This document shows, piece by piece, positions 1 to 10,766 of a stretch of 27,606 bases of DNA (its first letter is position 1; each line of letters begins with the position of its first letter). The notes under the pieces were generated by a model, which made no database searches, was not told the origin of the DNA, and saw only the letters and a program-made list of their open reading frames with translations. This DNA comes from Rhizaria sp. SCN 62-66. Taxonomy: Eukaryota > Rhizaria, unplaced. The DNA is taken from assembly GCA_001724265.1 (NCBI GenBank), contig MEDY01000401.1, forward strand, positions 1 through 27,606. The letters run 5' to 3'. A program made the translations under genes and the position numbers.

Positions 1-97
1 TTGACGATTATTTCACAGAGATTTCTATTGTGGAAGTTACCTGCCGAAAACTGCGTTTTTGGCGTTTTTTAGTTGACGCTACATAGGGGTTACATAC
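1..97 (-). other. 5' part of an intron in the sushi-protein gene
   Basis: Reading the minus strand, coding sequence ends as CCC GCA G and is followed by GTATGTAACC, a strong donor. The sequence from 97 down to the window edge is AT-rich, like the other two introns here. The donor is in phase 1. Possible acceptors (CAG near 42 and near 52) exist inside the window, but no convincing coding sequence follows them, so the intron probably extends past the left edge. Confidence 0.7.
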
Positions 98-3000
98 CTG
101 CGGGACAGCCCAGCGCCGCTGTGGTACTGCGCCAGCGCACGCCAAACGCGTACGTCACAGTTGCACCATCCACAAGAGGTTTCAGCTCGGGGCAAACGAC
201 CGGAACACAGCGCGGTGGCGCCGACACGCCCCAGGTACGGTTCGTGCACGTCACAGTCAGCTCCGGCTGCAGCGGAACATCCATTTCACCAAGCGTAAAC
301 TCCGTCACTAACGGGTCCCACGTCGGCGCGTGCGTCGGCGAACAGCGGAATGTGGCTGTGGAGCCCGGCACGCGAAGAGGGGACGAGTACACGGTTGCAC
401 GAGCAAAGGATCGCAGCGCACGGTCACGGCGACGCTATGACATAAGCACGTGCGTCGTCGCCGCAGACCATCGATTCGACCAGGCAACTGAGGCATCGGG
501 CCGCGTCTGGCGGGCTTGGAAAGCAGCCGCAAAAGCAGCACCTGCCGTAAGGAGATCTTCTGTACCACCCATACTGTTGGTTTCTGTGTCTTGTGTGTAG
601 GCAGACAGAAGCGCCCCGGGCATCTCTATGCGCGGGCAAGAGCCAATTGGGACGCAGAACGGTTCTGGGCCGCCCCAGAAGCCGCCCGACATGCAGCGCA
701 GCGTCATCGCCAAGGTCTCCGTTGCGGGTTCGTACCCGGTTGCACAGGAGTACGTCACGGTCGAGGAAAGGTCGCGCGTGGGCGAGGAATAGACCTGCGT
801 CAGCGAGAGAAAGCGCGCCGGCGATGAGGTGGGACGCCAGGGACACGACTGGATTGCGCACGTCGGCAGCTGGGCGTGCCACCCAGAGGACTCGGTGCAG
901 ATTAGGAGACGTTCACCGGACAGCGCGTAGCCGCTGTTGCATGAAGTCTCGACAGCTACACCGGGGGCAATCGTGAAAGTGGAGGAGATTGTGGTGAGAG
1001 AACCCAGCGAGGGTTTGTCCAGCGTTGTGCAAGAGGGACGCACGCAGCGCCACTGCGGCTGCGACCACTGGCCGGACGCCTGACAGACGCGCATGCCTGC
1101 TGCAAGAGTCGTTGTCCCGTTGTTTGCCGTCGTGACGGTCGAGTAAGCTGACGAACTGATATTGGCTACACCTTCAGGCGTGTACGTCATGAGAAATTTG
1201 TCTGCCGAGGCATCATACGGCATCAGCGAGTAGCCAGTTTCGCACACTGTAAGCATCAAGTCCTGGTACGTCCGCTTCCCCGGCACAACGAGCGCGACCG
1301 TGCCATGGACGACGGGCCCACCGTCTTCGAGGGGATCCGCAGTCAGCGCTGGGTCCGCACAGCTGTTGACAACGCAGGCAAACGCTCCAGACCAGGAGCC
1401 ATCGGCGTGACACGCCACCGCGACGGGATCTGGGTGCTGCGCTCGCGTGGCCGGCAGCGGGAGCAGGAACGCGGACGCATATGACGCGCATGTGAGTGTG
1501 GCGACCGTGAGTGCGTCGCGGTAGGGCCGCGAGTACGACACGATGCCGTGGGGCACGACGAGGTCGGGGCACACATACGCGCACGCGAGAGTTGTCTCAG
1601 ACCACGTGCCATCGACGCGGCACGTGCGCGTAGCGGGGCCAATCACGCGCAGATCTGCGTTGCACGCGACGGTGACCGTGGAGCCCGGAATGAGTGTCGC
1701 AGCCTCGATCGTGGTCGCGCTGAAGGTCTGGTTCACATGCAGAGGCGTAGTGAAGGTTAGCGAGAGCGCATTGATAGGCAGTGTCAGAGGACTGCACAGC
1801 ACAGATGCACACGTAGGCGGAGTGTAAAGAAGATCTGCTGCTGCCGCCACCGCCATCGGACGAGCCGAGGCAACGTACGCACTTGAGTATGCCGCACTGC
1901 CGCTTTTCGAAGAGTCATTCTCTATGGACCAGACTGGCTCAAGAGTTTTCACCGTCACCGTCGCGGCAGCAGCCATCGCGTTGCAGGCAGGAAGTGAGTC
2001 GAACTGGGTTTGCCACTGCTTCACGACCCCACCAGCTGTGTCAGCGTCGTCGACGCCCTTGCTCGCGGCAGCGGCGAATGCGTTGCGAATAATGCGAATC
2101 ATGTTCGTGGGCGTGGTGCTGCCTTTAGAAGAGTTGGACGTCGCAGCCACAAGGAGCGTTGCATTACTTGAAGAGCCCATCTCAATCGAGCTCAAAGACT
2201 CTGTCTCCGCTGCTGTCGCAGCGTAGATAGGATCCGCGGCCACGACTGACTCAGCGCTCACGACTGACGCAGCAGCCACAGACTTGCTGTCAAGGACGAG
2301 TAAGAACGAGCCGAACGCCCTAACAGAGCCCGCCAGAGCCGCCGCCTCAGTCGCAGCGCGCTCAACCGCGGATGGCAATGCAGAAAGCTCAAGCACAGCG
2401 GGCGGGGTCAGAGCGACGGCGGAATGGTTTGCTGCGACAGCGGCCAGTGCAGCAGTGACAGACTGGCGGCGACGACAACGGTTGCGCGCAGAAGGCATCA
2501 GGCGCTTCTGAGAGGCCCGATAGCTCGAGATCCAGGTTGCCGAGTACAAAGACATCAGATTCTCGTCCAGGACGGGCTCATCACTGCTTTCCAGAGTTGA
2601 GACCGCAGCCAACGCAGCAGCAGCAGTGAGGTAGAGAGTCTCAAGGGCCGAGGCCTCGCTGCCCACAAAATTCGTCGGACACAGCGTCGACAGCAGCGCC
2701 GACTGCCAGCGGCCGTCCTCGTTGCACACGAGGTCCTGGTCGCCAACGACCGTGCGCGCGGCGAGGTTGCAGCTGTACCGCGCGCGGCTGCAGTAGATGG
2801 TCAGCGCGCCGCCGACGGGGGCCTCGACGGTGACACGGCCGCCGGCGAGCGTGGGCAGCGTGCCGCAGTCGCGCACAGCGCACTGGCCGAGGATACCGGA
2901 CCAGAGCCCCGAGGCGAGGCACATGATCTCCTGCTGCACTATCTGCGTCGCCGCGAGGCCGGCCCAGGCGTTGGCACTGAGCGCGGACGTGGCGATGACG

Positions 3001-4433
3001 GCGTAGCCCGGGTCGCAGGAGAGTCTTCCCAGCGAGCCCTCGCGGTACCAGTAGTCGGTGAACTCGACGTGGCCGTGCGGGGTGATGGCCGTGGCGTTGA
3101 AGGCCGGGCACGAGGTCGACACGCACACGGGCTCGTCGCCGGTCCACCCTGACGTCGTGCACAGCCGCGTGCGCGGTCCCATCAGGCGCGACGTCGTTTC
3201 GTCGCCGCACGAGTAGCGTACCGTCGACCCCAGCGCGGTGCCCGCGGTGGCGGTGAAGGACCCGCCGTCGAGCGGTTGCAGCGCGGGGCACTGCGGCGGC
3301 ACGCACAGGATCGCTGCTCCGCTCCACTCCGCCGTGGGGCCGCACGTGCGCGTTGTCGGCGTGGCGGGCACCAGCGGCGACACGCACTCCATCGTCGCCA
3401 CGGTGCCCGGCGTGAAGAGCGGCCGCGAATAGGAGCGCACGACGGCGTTTTTGGGCACAACGAGCGGCGCGCAGATGACTGGCAGACAGTGCTGCGACTC
3501 GCCGGACCACTCGCCAGAAGGCAGGCAAATGCGCGGGGTAAGCGTGCCGCGCGGGAAGTAGCCCTGCGCGCACTGCGCAATGGCGCGCGTGCCGATGGGG
3601 TAGTACTGCGTCAGCGGCGGTGAGTCGTCAACGGTGCTGTTGTCGGCGGCTGGAGACCCGGGGGGAGGAGGCCCGGCGGCCGTGAGTGCAAACAGCGTCG
3701 GATCGGAGAGGGAGATGCGTCCGGCGGCCGCAGTGGGGTACGCCCAGTGGGTGAGATTCGCCGCGGTGACGTCGGGCGCCGTGGCGGGCGAAGGCGCGCG
3801 CATCCACGAGGGCCGCAGCGCGTCACCGGGCACGATGGGCAGGAACACACTGGGGTCCTCCGCGCTTCTATCAAGCGGGATTTTGCCGTTGCTACTGTCG
3901 CTCTGCGTGAACTCGGGGAGCAGTGCAAACAGCAGCGGAGGCTGCTCGTACACGTGGACGCGGTTGGAGAGGCCGAAAGAGGCGCCGCCGGTGATGCGGC
4001 CGCCGCGGCCACCCTTGTGTAGCGCGTCGTCGGTGTCCGGTTCGTCCAGGGAGCGGCAGCGCTGCGGACGGCAGGCCCACAGCGCGGGAGTCCACGCGTC
4101 ATCAGTGCCGCAGGTAAGCGTCTGCACGGGCACGGCGCCGTTGGGGAAGACATCGTAGAGCGCGGCGGTGGCGGGGACAAAGCCGGGGAGGCAGGCCACT
4201 GTGGCCACTGTGCCGGGGGCGCGCGTGGCGGTGCTGTAGTAGACGGTATGGAAAGACGTCGTAGAGACAGCAGGACATAATGCAAAAACACCCGGAGGTG
4301 CGACAAGAGCCAACAGCGTCAGCAAAAATGAGCCCAGCGCCAGCGCAGAGGTTGCAGAAGCTAAGGCGAAGGACCGGGGAGGTGGGCGAGAGCGCTGGTT
4401 GGGAGGCCGGCTCCCCGTGCGAACCCAAGGCAT
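98..4433 (-). CDS. Sushi/CCP-repeat secreted or membrane protein (first exon, continues past the left edge; contains an in-frame TAG)
   Basis: This is a secretory-pathway protein built from complement-control (sushi) modules, a family used for extracellular binding and adhesion; no ligand can be inferred. I start at the ATG at 4433. It gives a basic N-terminus, a hydrophobic segment at about residues 22-52 (signal peptide or anchor) and the first Cys at 53. Sushi modules follow with the pattern Cys-Pro...PG(S/T)xVxxxC...GxW...C. About six lie in residues 53-590, then an Ala/Ser-rich spacer (about 590-876) with almost no Cys, then five more (about 877-1269). Module 12 spans residues about 1270-1406. 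Its first Cys (SCPRIEMP) lies before an in-frame TAG at codon 1333, and its other three (TFRC, TVTC, PPRC) lie after it in the same frame. Module 13 is cut by a GTATGT donor at 97. If TAG were a stop, the product would be 1332 residues ending in mid-module. The 3' exons lie outside the window. Confidence 0.85.
435..437 (-). other. In-frame TAG within the sushi-protein gene
   Basis: On the minus strand this TAG is codon 1333 of the frame that starts at 4433. The codons after it stay open for 112 complete codons, to 99. They encode a segment, VYSSPLRVPGSTATFRC, that closely resembles the same part of the preceding module (VYSSPTRDLSSTVTYSC). The frame then meets a consensus splice donor at 97. 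The TAG is therefore probably read as sense. A short phase-0 intron ending at this TAG (for example 488-435, 54 nt, donor GTTGCC) is possible but has a poor donor. Confidence 0.7.
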
Positions 4434-5116
4434 GGGGAGAGCAATGGCGGGCGCTCCGCGGACAAAAAGGCCTTGTAAAGCCTCTGAGCGTGTTGCAGAC
4501 TTGTGCAATTTGTCAATCAGGATGAACGCCGATGAGTTGTGAACAGGTGTTCAAAGGTGAGGAGGGCCTTCAAGGAGAAGGACGGCCAACTTTAAAAGGA
4601 TTTACCAAAGACAATAAGAAGGATATAGGTGAGCGAGGAACATAATTCGATGGAAAAATGGGTAAACAGTAGTGACAAAAGATAAATTGCGCATTTTAGT
4701 CAAAAGAAGTGCCACAACTTAACTAGCTACATAGGCCGACGAGAGCCCCCAGTACAATGTAGTGTGAAGGGTGTTTGAAGTCTAATAAGTAGTGGATAAG
4801 TTCGTCAGATCAATCTAAGGTGAAGATAAATAAAAATTAATTATTTTATAATTTAATTCTCTTTAATTAAAACAACGCCCGATGGACGTTGTGGCTATTA
4901 ATGCCTGCTTTCCGTGCGTCGCAGAAGACTAGCGCTCGTGCATCGACTTGTCAAAACACAGTCCTCAAAAAACGATCACAATTTGCTCAGAACAGCCGAT
5001 ATCACACAATTTACAATCATATATCAGAATTATAACCATACCACAAGATACTTGAACGGATCGTACATGCTAAAACAATCATATAATTTTCTCAATGAGT
5101 CCTTGTTCTCTTGCGA
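4434..5116. promoter_or_regulatory. Intergenic region: sushi-gene promoter side and downstream flank of the MCTP-like gene
   Basis: This 683-bp gene-free, AT-rich stretch lies between two minus-strand genes. It should hold the promoter and 5' leader of the sushi gene (right to left from 4433) and the 3' untranslated region of the MCTP-like gene. The most extreme part, about 4823-4875, is almost pure A/T and contains TTAATTAA. No conserved coding frame, tRNA or repeat array was seen. Confidence 0.5.
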
Positions 5117-8100
5117 TCACTGCCAGTGCGCGTTGCGCTCGGCGGCGTAGCGTGAAGCGAAGCGGTAGGGATCATGGGCCGACTCTTCGCTGGTGCGGAA
5201 GCGCGTCGGCCAGCGCGTGTGGCGGATGTGCGAAGTGAAGATAATCGTACCAACCGCAAGCATTAGCACGCGCGGAGGCAGCAAGAGCGCAACGACCAGC
5301 CAGAAGACGCCGATGCGCAGGCCACGCTGCACAGGTTCACGAGCAACAAAGTTACAAAAGGAGTCAAGAGTGAGAAAAATGAGCAAATTATGTTCGACAA
5401 ATGATGTTAAAAACAAAGAATATGAAGTCCATAAAAATAAAACGGGAATTGATGCTATTTAACTGAGATATTAGACTCATGTCGCAGGTTGTTTGTAGAC
5501 ATCGAACAATCGTTGATAGCCGTCGACTTACCGCTTGCTTGGCCATATCGTGCCTGTTGCCGGGCGCGCGGAAAAGCACCTGCGCAAAGTTCTCCAGCAG
5601 TCCCACGAGCGTGAACAGATCCCGCGCGGCGTCCCTCTGCGGCTTGTATCGGTAGCGCGTGATCTTGAGCGCGTCGACCGCGGTGCCTGGCGCGCGCTCC
5701 TGCAGCACGGCCGACACGGCGGCGTCCAGGTCGAACCGCACCGCCGTGGCCGCTGCCGCCGCCGCCGGATCCGCGCGCACGCCCTCGCCGTAGACCGGGC
5801 CGACGGGGCCCTCAGAGCCCGCGGTGGCGGCTAGCACCTGCACTGCGTCGGCGCCGGCCAGTCCGCCGCCGCCGCTTCCGCCACCCATCACGCGGCGCAC
5901 CGACGAGGCCGCGTCCGCGGCGGCGTCGGCGGCTGCGGCTGCGGCTGCGGCCGTGTTGGCGTCGTTGGTGACCGAAGCGCGGCGCAGCGAGCGCGTCTTG
6001 GCGCCAACGCTGCCGCCAGGGCTGCCTAGAGCGCCCGCGGCGCTCGCGACCGCCGCCGCGGTGGCGCTGCCGATGCCCGAGTCAGGGTCGGCGCTGAGGT
6101 CCGCGTCGGAGTCGCCGGCGTAAGCGACCCACGGAGACCGCTGCTGAGCCCGTTGCTGCCGCTGCTGCTGCTCTTGCTGTTGCTGCTGCTGCTCCAGCTG
6201 TTGTAATTGTTGTACGCGCCGCTGATCTTGAGCCTGAGCCTGAGCCTGGGACTGCGCTGCGTTGTCGACAGGCGCAGGGGAGCGCGCGCGCGGCGGCGGC
6301 AGCGGCAGTGACCGGTGCGCGACCGGGACCGCCGACACGCTGCCGCGGTTGGGCGCATTGTAAGTACCGTCGATGTTGTCGTTGTCGATGTCGGCTTCGC
6401 GGCTGGGCTCCCCCGACTGGCCGCCGTTGAACGACAGACGCCGCGGCACCGCCCCGGCCGCCGCAGCGGCCACAGAGACAGACTGCGAGTAAGGAGACAC
6501 GGGAACCGTGAGCGTTTCGGAGCGCGAGCCGCGGCGCGAAGGCCGCAGGCGCGCGGCCGAGAGCAGCTCCGCGTCCTCGTCGTCATCCATGTACCCGAGG
6601 TCGACGGCGTCGGCGGCCGCGAGCGACATGGAGCGGCTCACAGAGGCGGAGCCGCGGCGGTGGCGCCAGCGCGGCCGCAGCGCGTCCGCGGCGGCGTCGT
6701 TGTTGTTGTCGACGTCGTTGCCGTGCTCGTTGCTGCCGTCGATGTAGTGGCAGTGCTCGTCGCCGTAGTCGTCATCGTCGTCGTTGCCGAAATGCAGGCC
6801 GCCAAACGCATGACCGTCAAAGGCTCCTTCAGTGGCCCCGTTCGCACTGCTGCTGCTGCTGCGGACGTTTTCGGGCTCCGGCGGCGGCGGCAAAGACAAT
6901 TGATCGTGCACCCACGCAGCAGCGCTCCAAAGCGCGCGCTGCGCCCGCTGCAGCAGCGGCTCGGCCGCCATCGCACCGTCCCCAGGAGTATAGTCTGCGT
7001 CTGCGTCTGCGGCCGCGGCCAGCAGCGCGGCTTCCGCGCGCGCGGTGCCGGGGGCCGGCGGCGTGTGGCTGGCGTGGAACTCCTCTTCGGCGGTCGGCTG
7101 ATAGGTGCCGATGCCGACGCCGACGGCGCTCATCGCAGTTCTCGAGGGCGCACGCGAGCCCACACTCGCGCTCGCGCCCGGCGGTTTCTAGTCGTCAGAG
7201 TCGGGCGGCACTGTCAGGCTGAGCGACGGCAGCGCAGGGCCGGCGCTGACGCCCGTGCCCGCGCGGGTGCGCAGACCGGAGCCGGGACCCGCGTCGACCG
7301 CGAGGATCGGCAGCTGCTGGAAGCTGTTGGCGCCGCCGTCGCCGGCCGGGGAGGCCCAGTGAGTCGGCGTTTGCAGCTGTAGCTGCCGCGAGTCCTGATC
7401 CCGCGCGCTGACGACCCTGCTACCGGCGTAGCTGCTCGGCGTGGGGATAACCAGAGAGGATGCGAACTCGCGGCGGTGCGGCGCAAGCAGCGGTGCTTGC
7501 TGTTGCCGCTGAGAGTTGTCGTTGTTGCTGTCACCGCGACCACCGCGGTCGCGGCCGCCAGCAATGGTGAGGACAGCGCCTCTCGTGGACTGTTTCGCGG
7601 CGACTCTGCCATTGACCGCCGCCGCCGCCGAGGCCGCCGCCGCGGCAGCCGCGCGGTCGGCCCGGTGCGCGCGCGCCTTGTGCGTCTCCATGGCGACCCG
7701 CGCCCAGCGCCCGCGCGCGCGACCCAGCGCCGCCGCGTCGGCCGCGAGCGTGGCCACCTTGCGGCGCGCAAGCTTGTGCACAACGCCCTCGAGCAGCCGC
7801 GCGAGCGCGAGCATGCAGTAGAGCAGCGGCGGGATGGCGAGCAGCGCCTCGGCGGGCGTGTAGACGACCGCGAGCACGAAGGCGATGTACAACCACAGAG
7901 AGGCAGTGGGGGACGTGAAGCGGATGACGGAGAGCACCCAGGACCAAGCGTGCGCAAGCTCGATCGCGGCTAGCACGTCCTTGAGGCGCGTGGTGGCCAC
8001 TGCGACGGCGTCGGTGGGCGTGGTGGTGCTGCGGAAGATGAGCAGGTGCAGCTTGCCTGTGGGACGCCGCATCGCGCCCCCGCGCGGCGGACGCAGCACA

Positions 8101-9731
8101 AACCACTCGTCGTAGAGACGCGACGAGTCGAGGTGCGCTACGGGAATGCGCACGTAGCCAATGCACGCGTGCGCGCCGAAGAGGTCGTAGTCGAACACCC
8201 AGAGCTCCAGCACGTGCGCGCCGACGTTGACGGGGAACTCGAAGTCTTGCCGCCACACGGGCCGTGTCGTGCGGTTCTCCACGCTCGTGGACCGCTGGTG
8301 GCCGTCGAAGCGCACCACGACGTAGGGGTCGCACTGCGCGCGGCCGCGGCCCGAGGCGGAGGCGGGGACCAGCGAGTCAGCCTCGACCACGCGCACGTAC
8401 ACGTGGTCGCGCGCCGTCGCCGCGGCCGCGAAGATGCCGGTCGCGGCGCTGCTGCTATTCGTCCCCCCGGCGCCGGGCGCGGGGCCGTTGCCCACAGTCA
8501 CTTTAATCGTGCTCCCAGCGCCAGCGCCAGTCGCTGTCGAGTCACCTGAGAGACTGGCCTGAGCAGCATGCGCCGCCGCTGCCGCGGAGGCCGCGGCTGC
8601 CTCCTCGTCGGCGATGCACCGCGCGCAGCTGACGCCAACCGCGCCCGTGCCCGCGCCGCCGTCGCCGAACTCGTCCAGGAACGAGTCATCGTTGCCGTCG
8701 AGCGAGCCGGAGCCGACGCGGGTGCCGGCGCGGCCGCGCGACTTGGACACGCCGCCGCCGCTTCCGCCGCTGCTGCTGATGCGGGCGTTATAGGGCCGCG
8801 AGCGGTCGCGCAGACAGCGCGCGGAGCCGCAGCAGACGGCGCCGCAGGTCTCGCACACGTAGCGGTTCTCAAACAGCGCGAAGGCGCGCGCGCAGACGGA
8901 GCACTCGCGCTCGCTCCCGCCCACGCCGCCCGCGCCGGCGCCGGTGAGCCCGAGGCCGCCGCTGAGGCCGAGCTGGCCCGCGGCCGCGGCGCCGTCCGCG
9001 CCAGGCAGCGCGGTCGACTGCGAGGGCGCGGAGGCCGAGGCGGCCGCGGCCGAGAGCGGGATGCCCACGGCGCGCTGCTCGGACTTGAGCAGCGCGAGCT
9101 GGCCCAGCCAGCGAGCGCGCTCGCGCGGGGTCGCGGCGCGCAGCACGATGACGCGGCCGGCGGCCTCGATCAGGAACGCGGTGCGCGCGGTGTCGTCCTC
9201 GGCCATGGCGTCGAAGTCGGTCAGCAGCAGCTCGCCCTTGGGCACGGGGTCCGAGGGCGCGCGCTTGTAGCAGAGCTTGAAGGTGCCGTCGGCGATTGAG
9301 ACGTAGTAGAAGCGGCGCACCCAGTTGCCCAGCACGACGCCGCGCTTGAGCAGCCAGCCGCAGATAACGGTACCCGGGGCCATGGGCACGAGGTCGTCGT
9401 CCTCGTTGTCGTGCTCGGCAGCTGCGGCGGGCAGGCCGCCGCTGACATGATTGGTGCCATTGTGTCGACTGCTGCAGTTGCCGCTGCCATTGCTGCCGTC
9501 GCCTGGACGGAAAGAGGACGAAGACGGCGCAGCGTAGAGTGTTGACTCGTCATATGACGCGACGCTTTGGATGCCCCGCTGTCCGTTTGTTGCGTGATTC
9601 GACGAGTTTGCTGAGGATGCCGCAGCCGTGTCGTCGCGACTGCCAGTCGAGGAGGGGTGGGGCGAGTGGAGAGCGCTAGACGGAGGGGGAATCGGGCCGA
9701 ACGGGGGACCGCCGCGCGCCGAAGAAGACAT
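5117..9731 (-). CDS. PH / FYVE-like / C2 / MCTP-type membrane protein (two exons, one in-frame TAG)
   Basis: This is probably a phosphoinositide- and Ca2+-responsive membrane tether resembling MCTP proteins (multiple C2 and transmembrane proteins) but with extra lipid-binding domains. Exons are 9731-5532 and 5326-5117, joined in phase 0. The ATG at 9731 opens a Ser/Asn-rich leader. A PH domain lies at about residues 120-215 (GWLLKRG...NWVRRFYYV...RERARWLGQL). A FYVE-like zinc cluster (CSVC, CETC, CCGSARC, CARC) lies at 277-372. It lacks the RHHCR motif and carries a Gly/Ser insert before the last Cys pair. A C2 domain at 442-545 has DPYVVV and FDYD Ca2+-ligand positions. A first hydrophobic hairpin lies at about 610-650. 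A long low-complexity linker contains the TAG at codon 848 and a poly-Gln tract, then comes an amphipathic stretch (about 1350-1400). Exon 2 encodes the second hydrophobic segment (VFWLVVALLLPP) and ends in TGA. MCTP C-termini have two such membrane segments, so both halves belong to one 1469-codon gene. Confidence 0.82.
5327..5531 (-). other. Spliceosomal intron of the MCTP-like gene
   Basis: The minus strand reads AAGCAAGCG then GTAAGT (donor, 5531). The acceptor CTGTGCAG ends at 5327. The 205-nt segment is strikingly AT-rich between two GC-rich exons. Removing it joins AKQA to RGLRIG in phase 0 and brings the C-terminal membrane segment into frame. Reading through without splicing gives a stop at 5388. 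Confidence 0.85.
6150..6262 (-). repeat. Poly-Gln / Gln-Ala repeat tract in the MCTP-like gene
   Basis: On the coding strand a mixed CAG/CAA run encodes alternating QAQAQA followed by several poly-Gln blocks (residues roughly 1157-1194). It lies in the linker between the two membrane segments. The mix of codons suggests a stable low-complexity linker rather than a recently expanded pure microsatellite. Confidence 0.7.
7188..7190 (-). other. In-frame TAG within the MCTP-like gene
   Basis: This TAG is codon 848 of a 4200-nt exon that is otherwise open from the ATG at 9731 to a GTAAGT donor at 5531. The context on the minus strand is TCTGACGAC-TAG-AAACCGCCG. The frame after it continues for 552 codons at the same GC-rich composition and is spliced in frame to the second membrane segment. 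There is no AT-rich, pyrimidine-tract intron around it. A sense reading of UAG explains this best. Confidence 0.8.
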
Positions 9732-10766
9732 TATGTGTGGGGCAAACACAAGTCGGACGCGGGAGACTTAGAGGACAGATAATGTGCTATCGGAGCGCAA
9801 ACAAAACAAGATTCGAAAGACGTGAGAGGGTGAGCCAACGGATGGCGTCAGGAAACAAGGCGCAGGAATGCGTAGCGTAATATTTCATCAGTAAAACTCA
9901 AGTAGCACATAAACAAACAGAAAAGTTAACGTGCACCAGCTACAGAATAAACTTTGACGATGAAGTGATGGCATGGCGACGCACAAAAGACTGCCTCAAT
10001 ATGACAACAGAGTGGGCGGTTCGCAAAAAATTCGAAATCATTTTTCGAAGCTTCAAGGATCGCGCCGACTACTTTACGGCGAGCTATCCGCTTCTATTCG
10101 AGATGATAAGGGCCGAATACTTAGTGTATACCGACAGTCCGATAGTTTCTATTTGGTATGCACTTAAGCGGCCTGCGACGAGTGTTTGTGGACGAGGACA
10201 TGATGCTGTCGGCAACCATAAGGGTTCAAAGCTCTCACCGCCGCTTCTCCTTCGATGCCGCTTACAGCCAGCCTAAGGACGTATTAGAAGATAGTCGTGC
10301 ATTTATAGCATCACAGAGCTGTTGTGTATAGCTTCCATGCTGTTTCTGGCGCTAATTATTCTTCTTACACTCTCTGTGTGAGCCGTTTGTTCTCCTTCAT
10401 GACAGGGCATAAGGAGGATTTTGAGCCTCGTCCACCATTGACGTTTCTCTCAGGACGCATTTTCGAATCACTACTCTTTTGTATAGTCGTTGCGTTTTAC
10501 ATATTAGCTTACTCATGCACTTCTGTACCTAAACTTGTCAATTTCTAGCCGTCGTCTCCTTTCCTTGCTTGGAGGCAGCGTCCTTGTTGCTTTCCACCCA
10601 GTCAAAGCCCACACATCAATCTCGCGCCTCTCACACCAGAGTCGTGAGCTGCTGTCGTTGTTGGGTTCACAGTTTTTGCGCGCACACTTTGTTCGTGTAA
10701 ACACTTCTTTCTTGCTCACACACACTAGCACACACAACAGCTCGTTCACACACAGAGCGCGGCAAC
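9732..10766. promoter_or_regulatory. Divergent promoter region between the MCTP-like gene and kinesin
   Basis: This 1035-bp AT-richer region separates two divergently transcribed genes and should contain both promoters. The last 50 bp before the kinesin ATG (about 10716-10757) form a CA-rich leader with repeated CACACA blocks. Small open frames occur (for example 9968-10276), but they have neither the GC-rich composition nor any recognisable domain of the real genes here. No RNA gene was found. Confidence 0.5.

Noticed and set aside
4434-4508. Start of the sushi gene at a TTG at 4508
   Set aside because: Non-ATG initiation is not needed. The ATG at 4433 leaves a normal signal sequence.
9968-10276. 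103-codon open frame upstream of kinesin
   Set aside because: It has AT-richer composition than every real gene here, no domain, and lies in a divergent promoter region. Weak support only.
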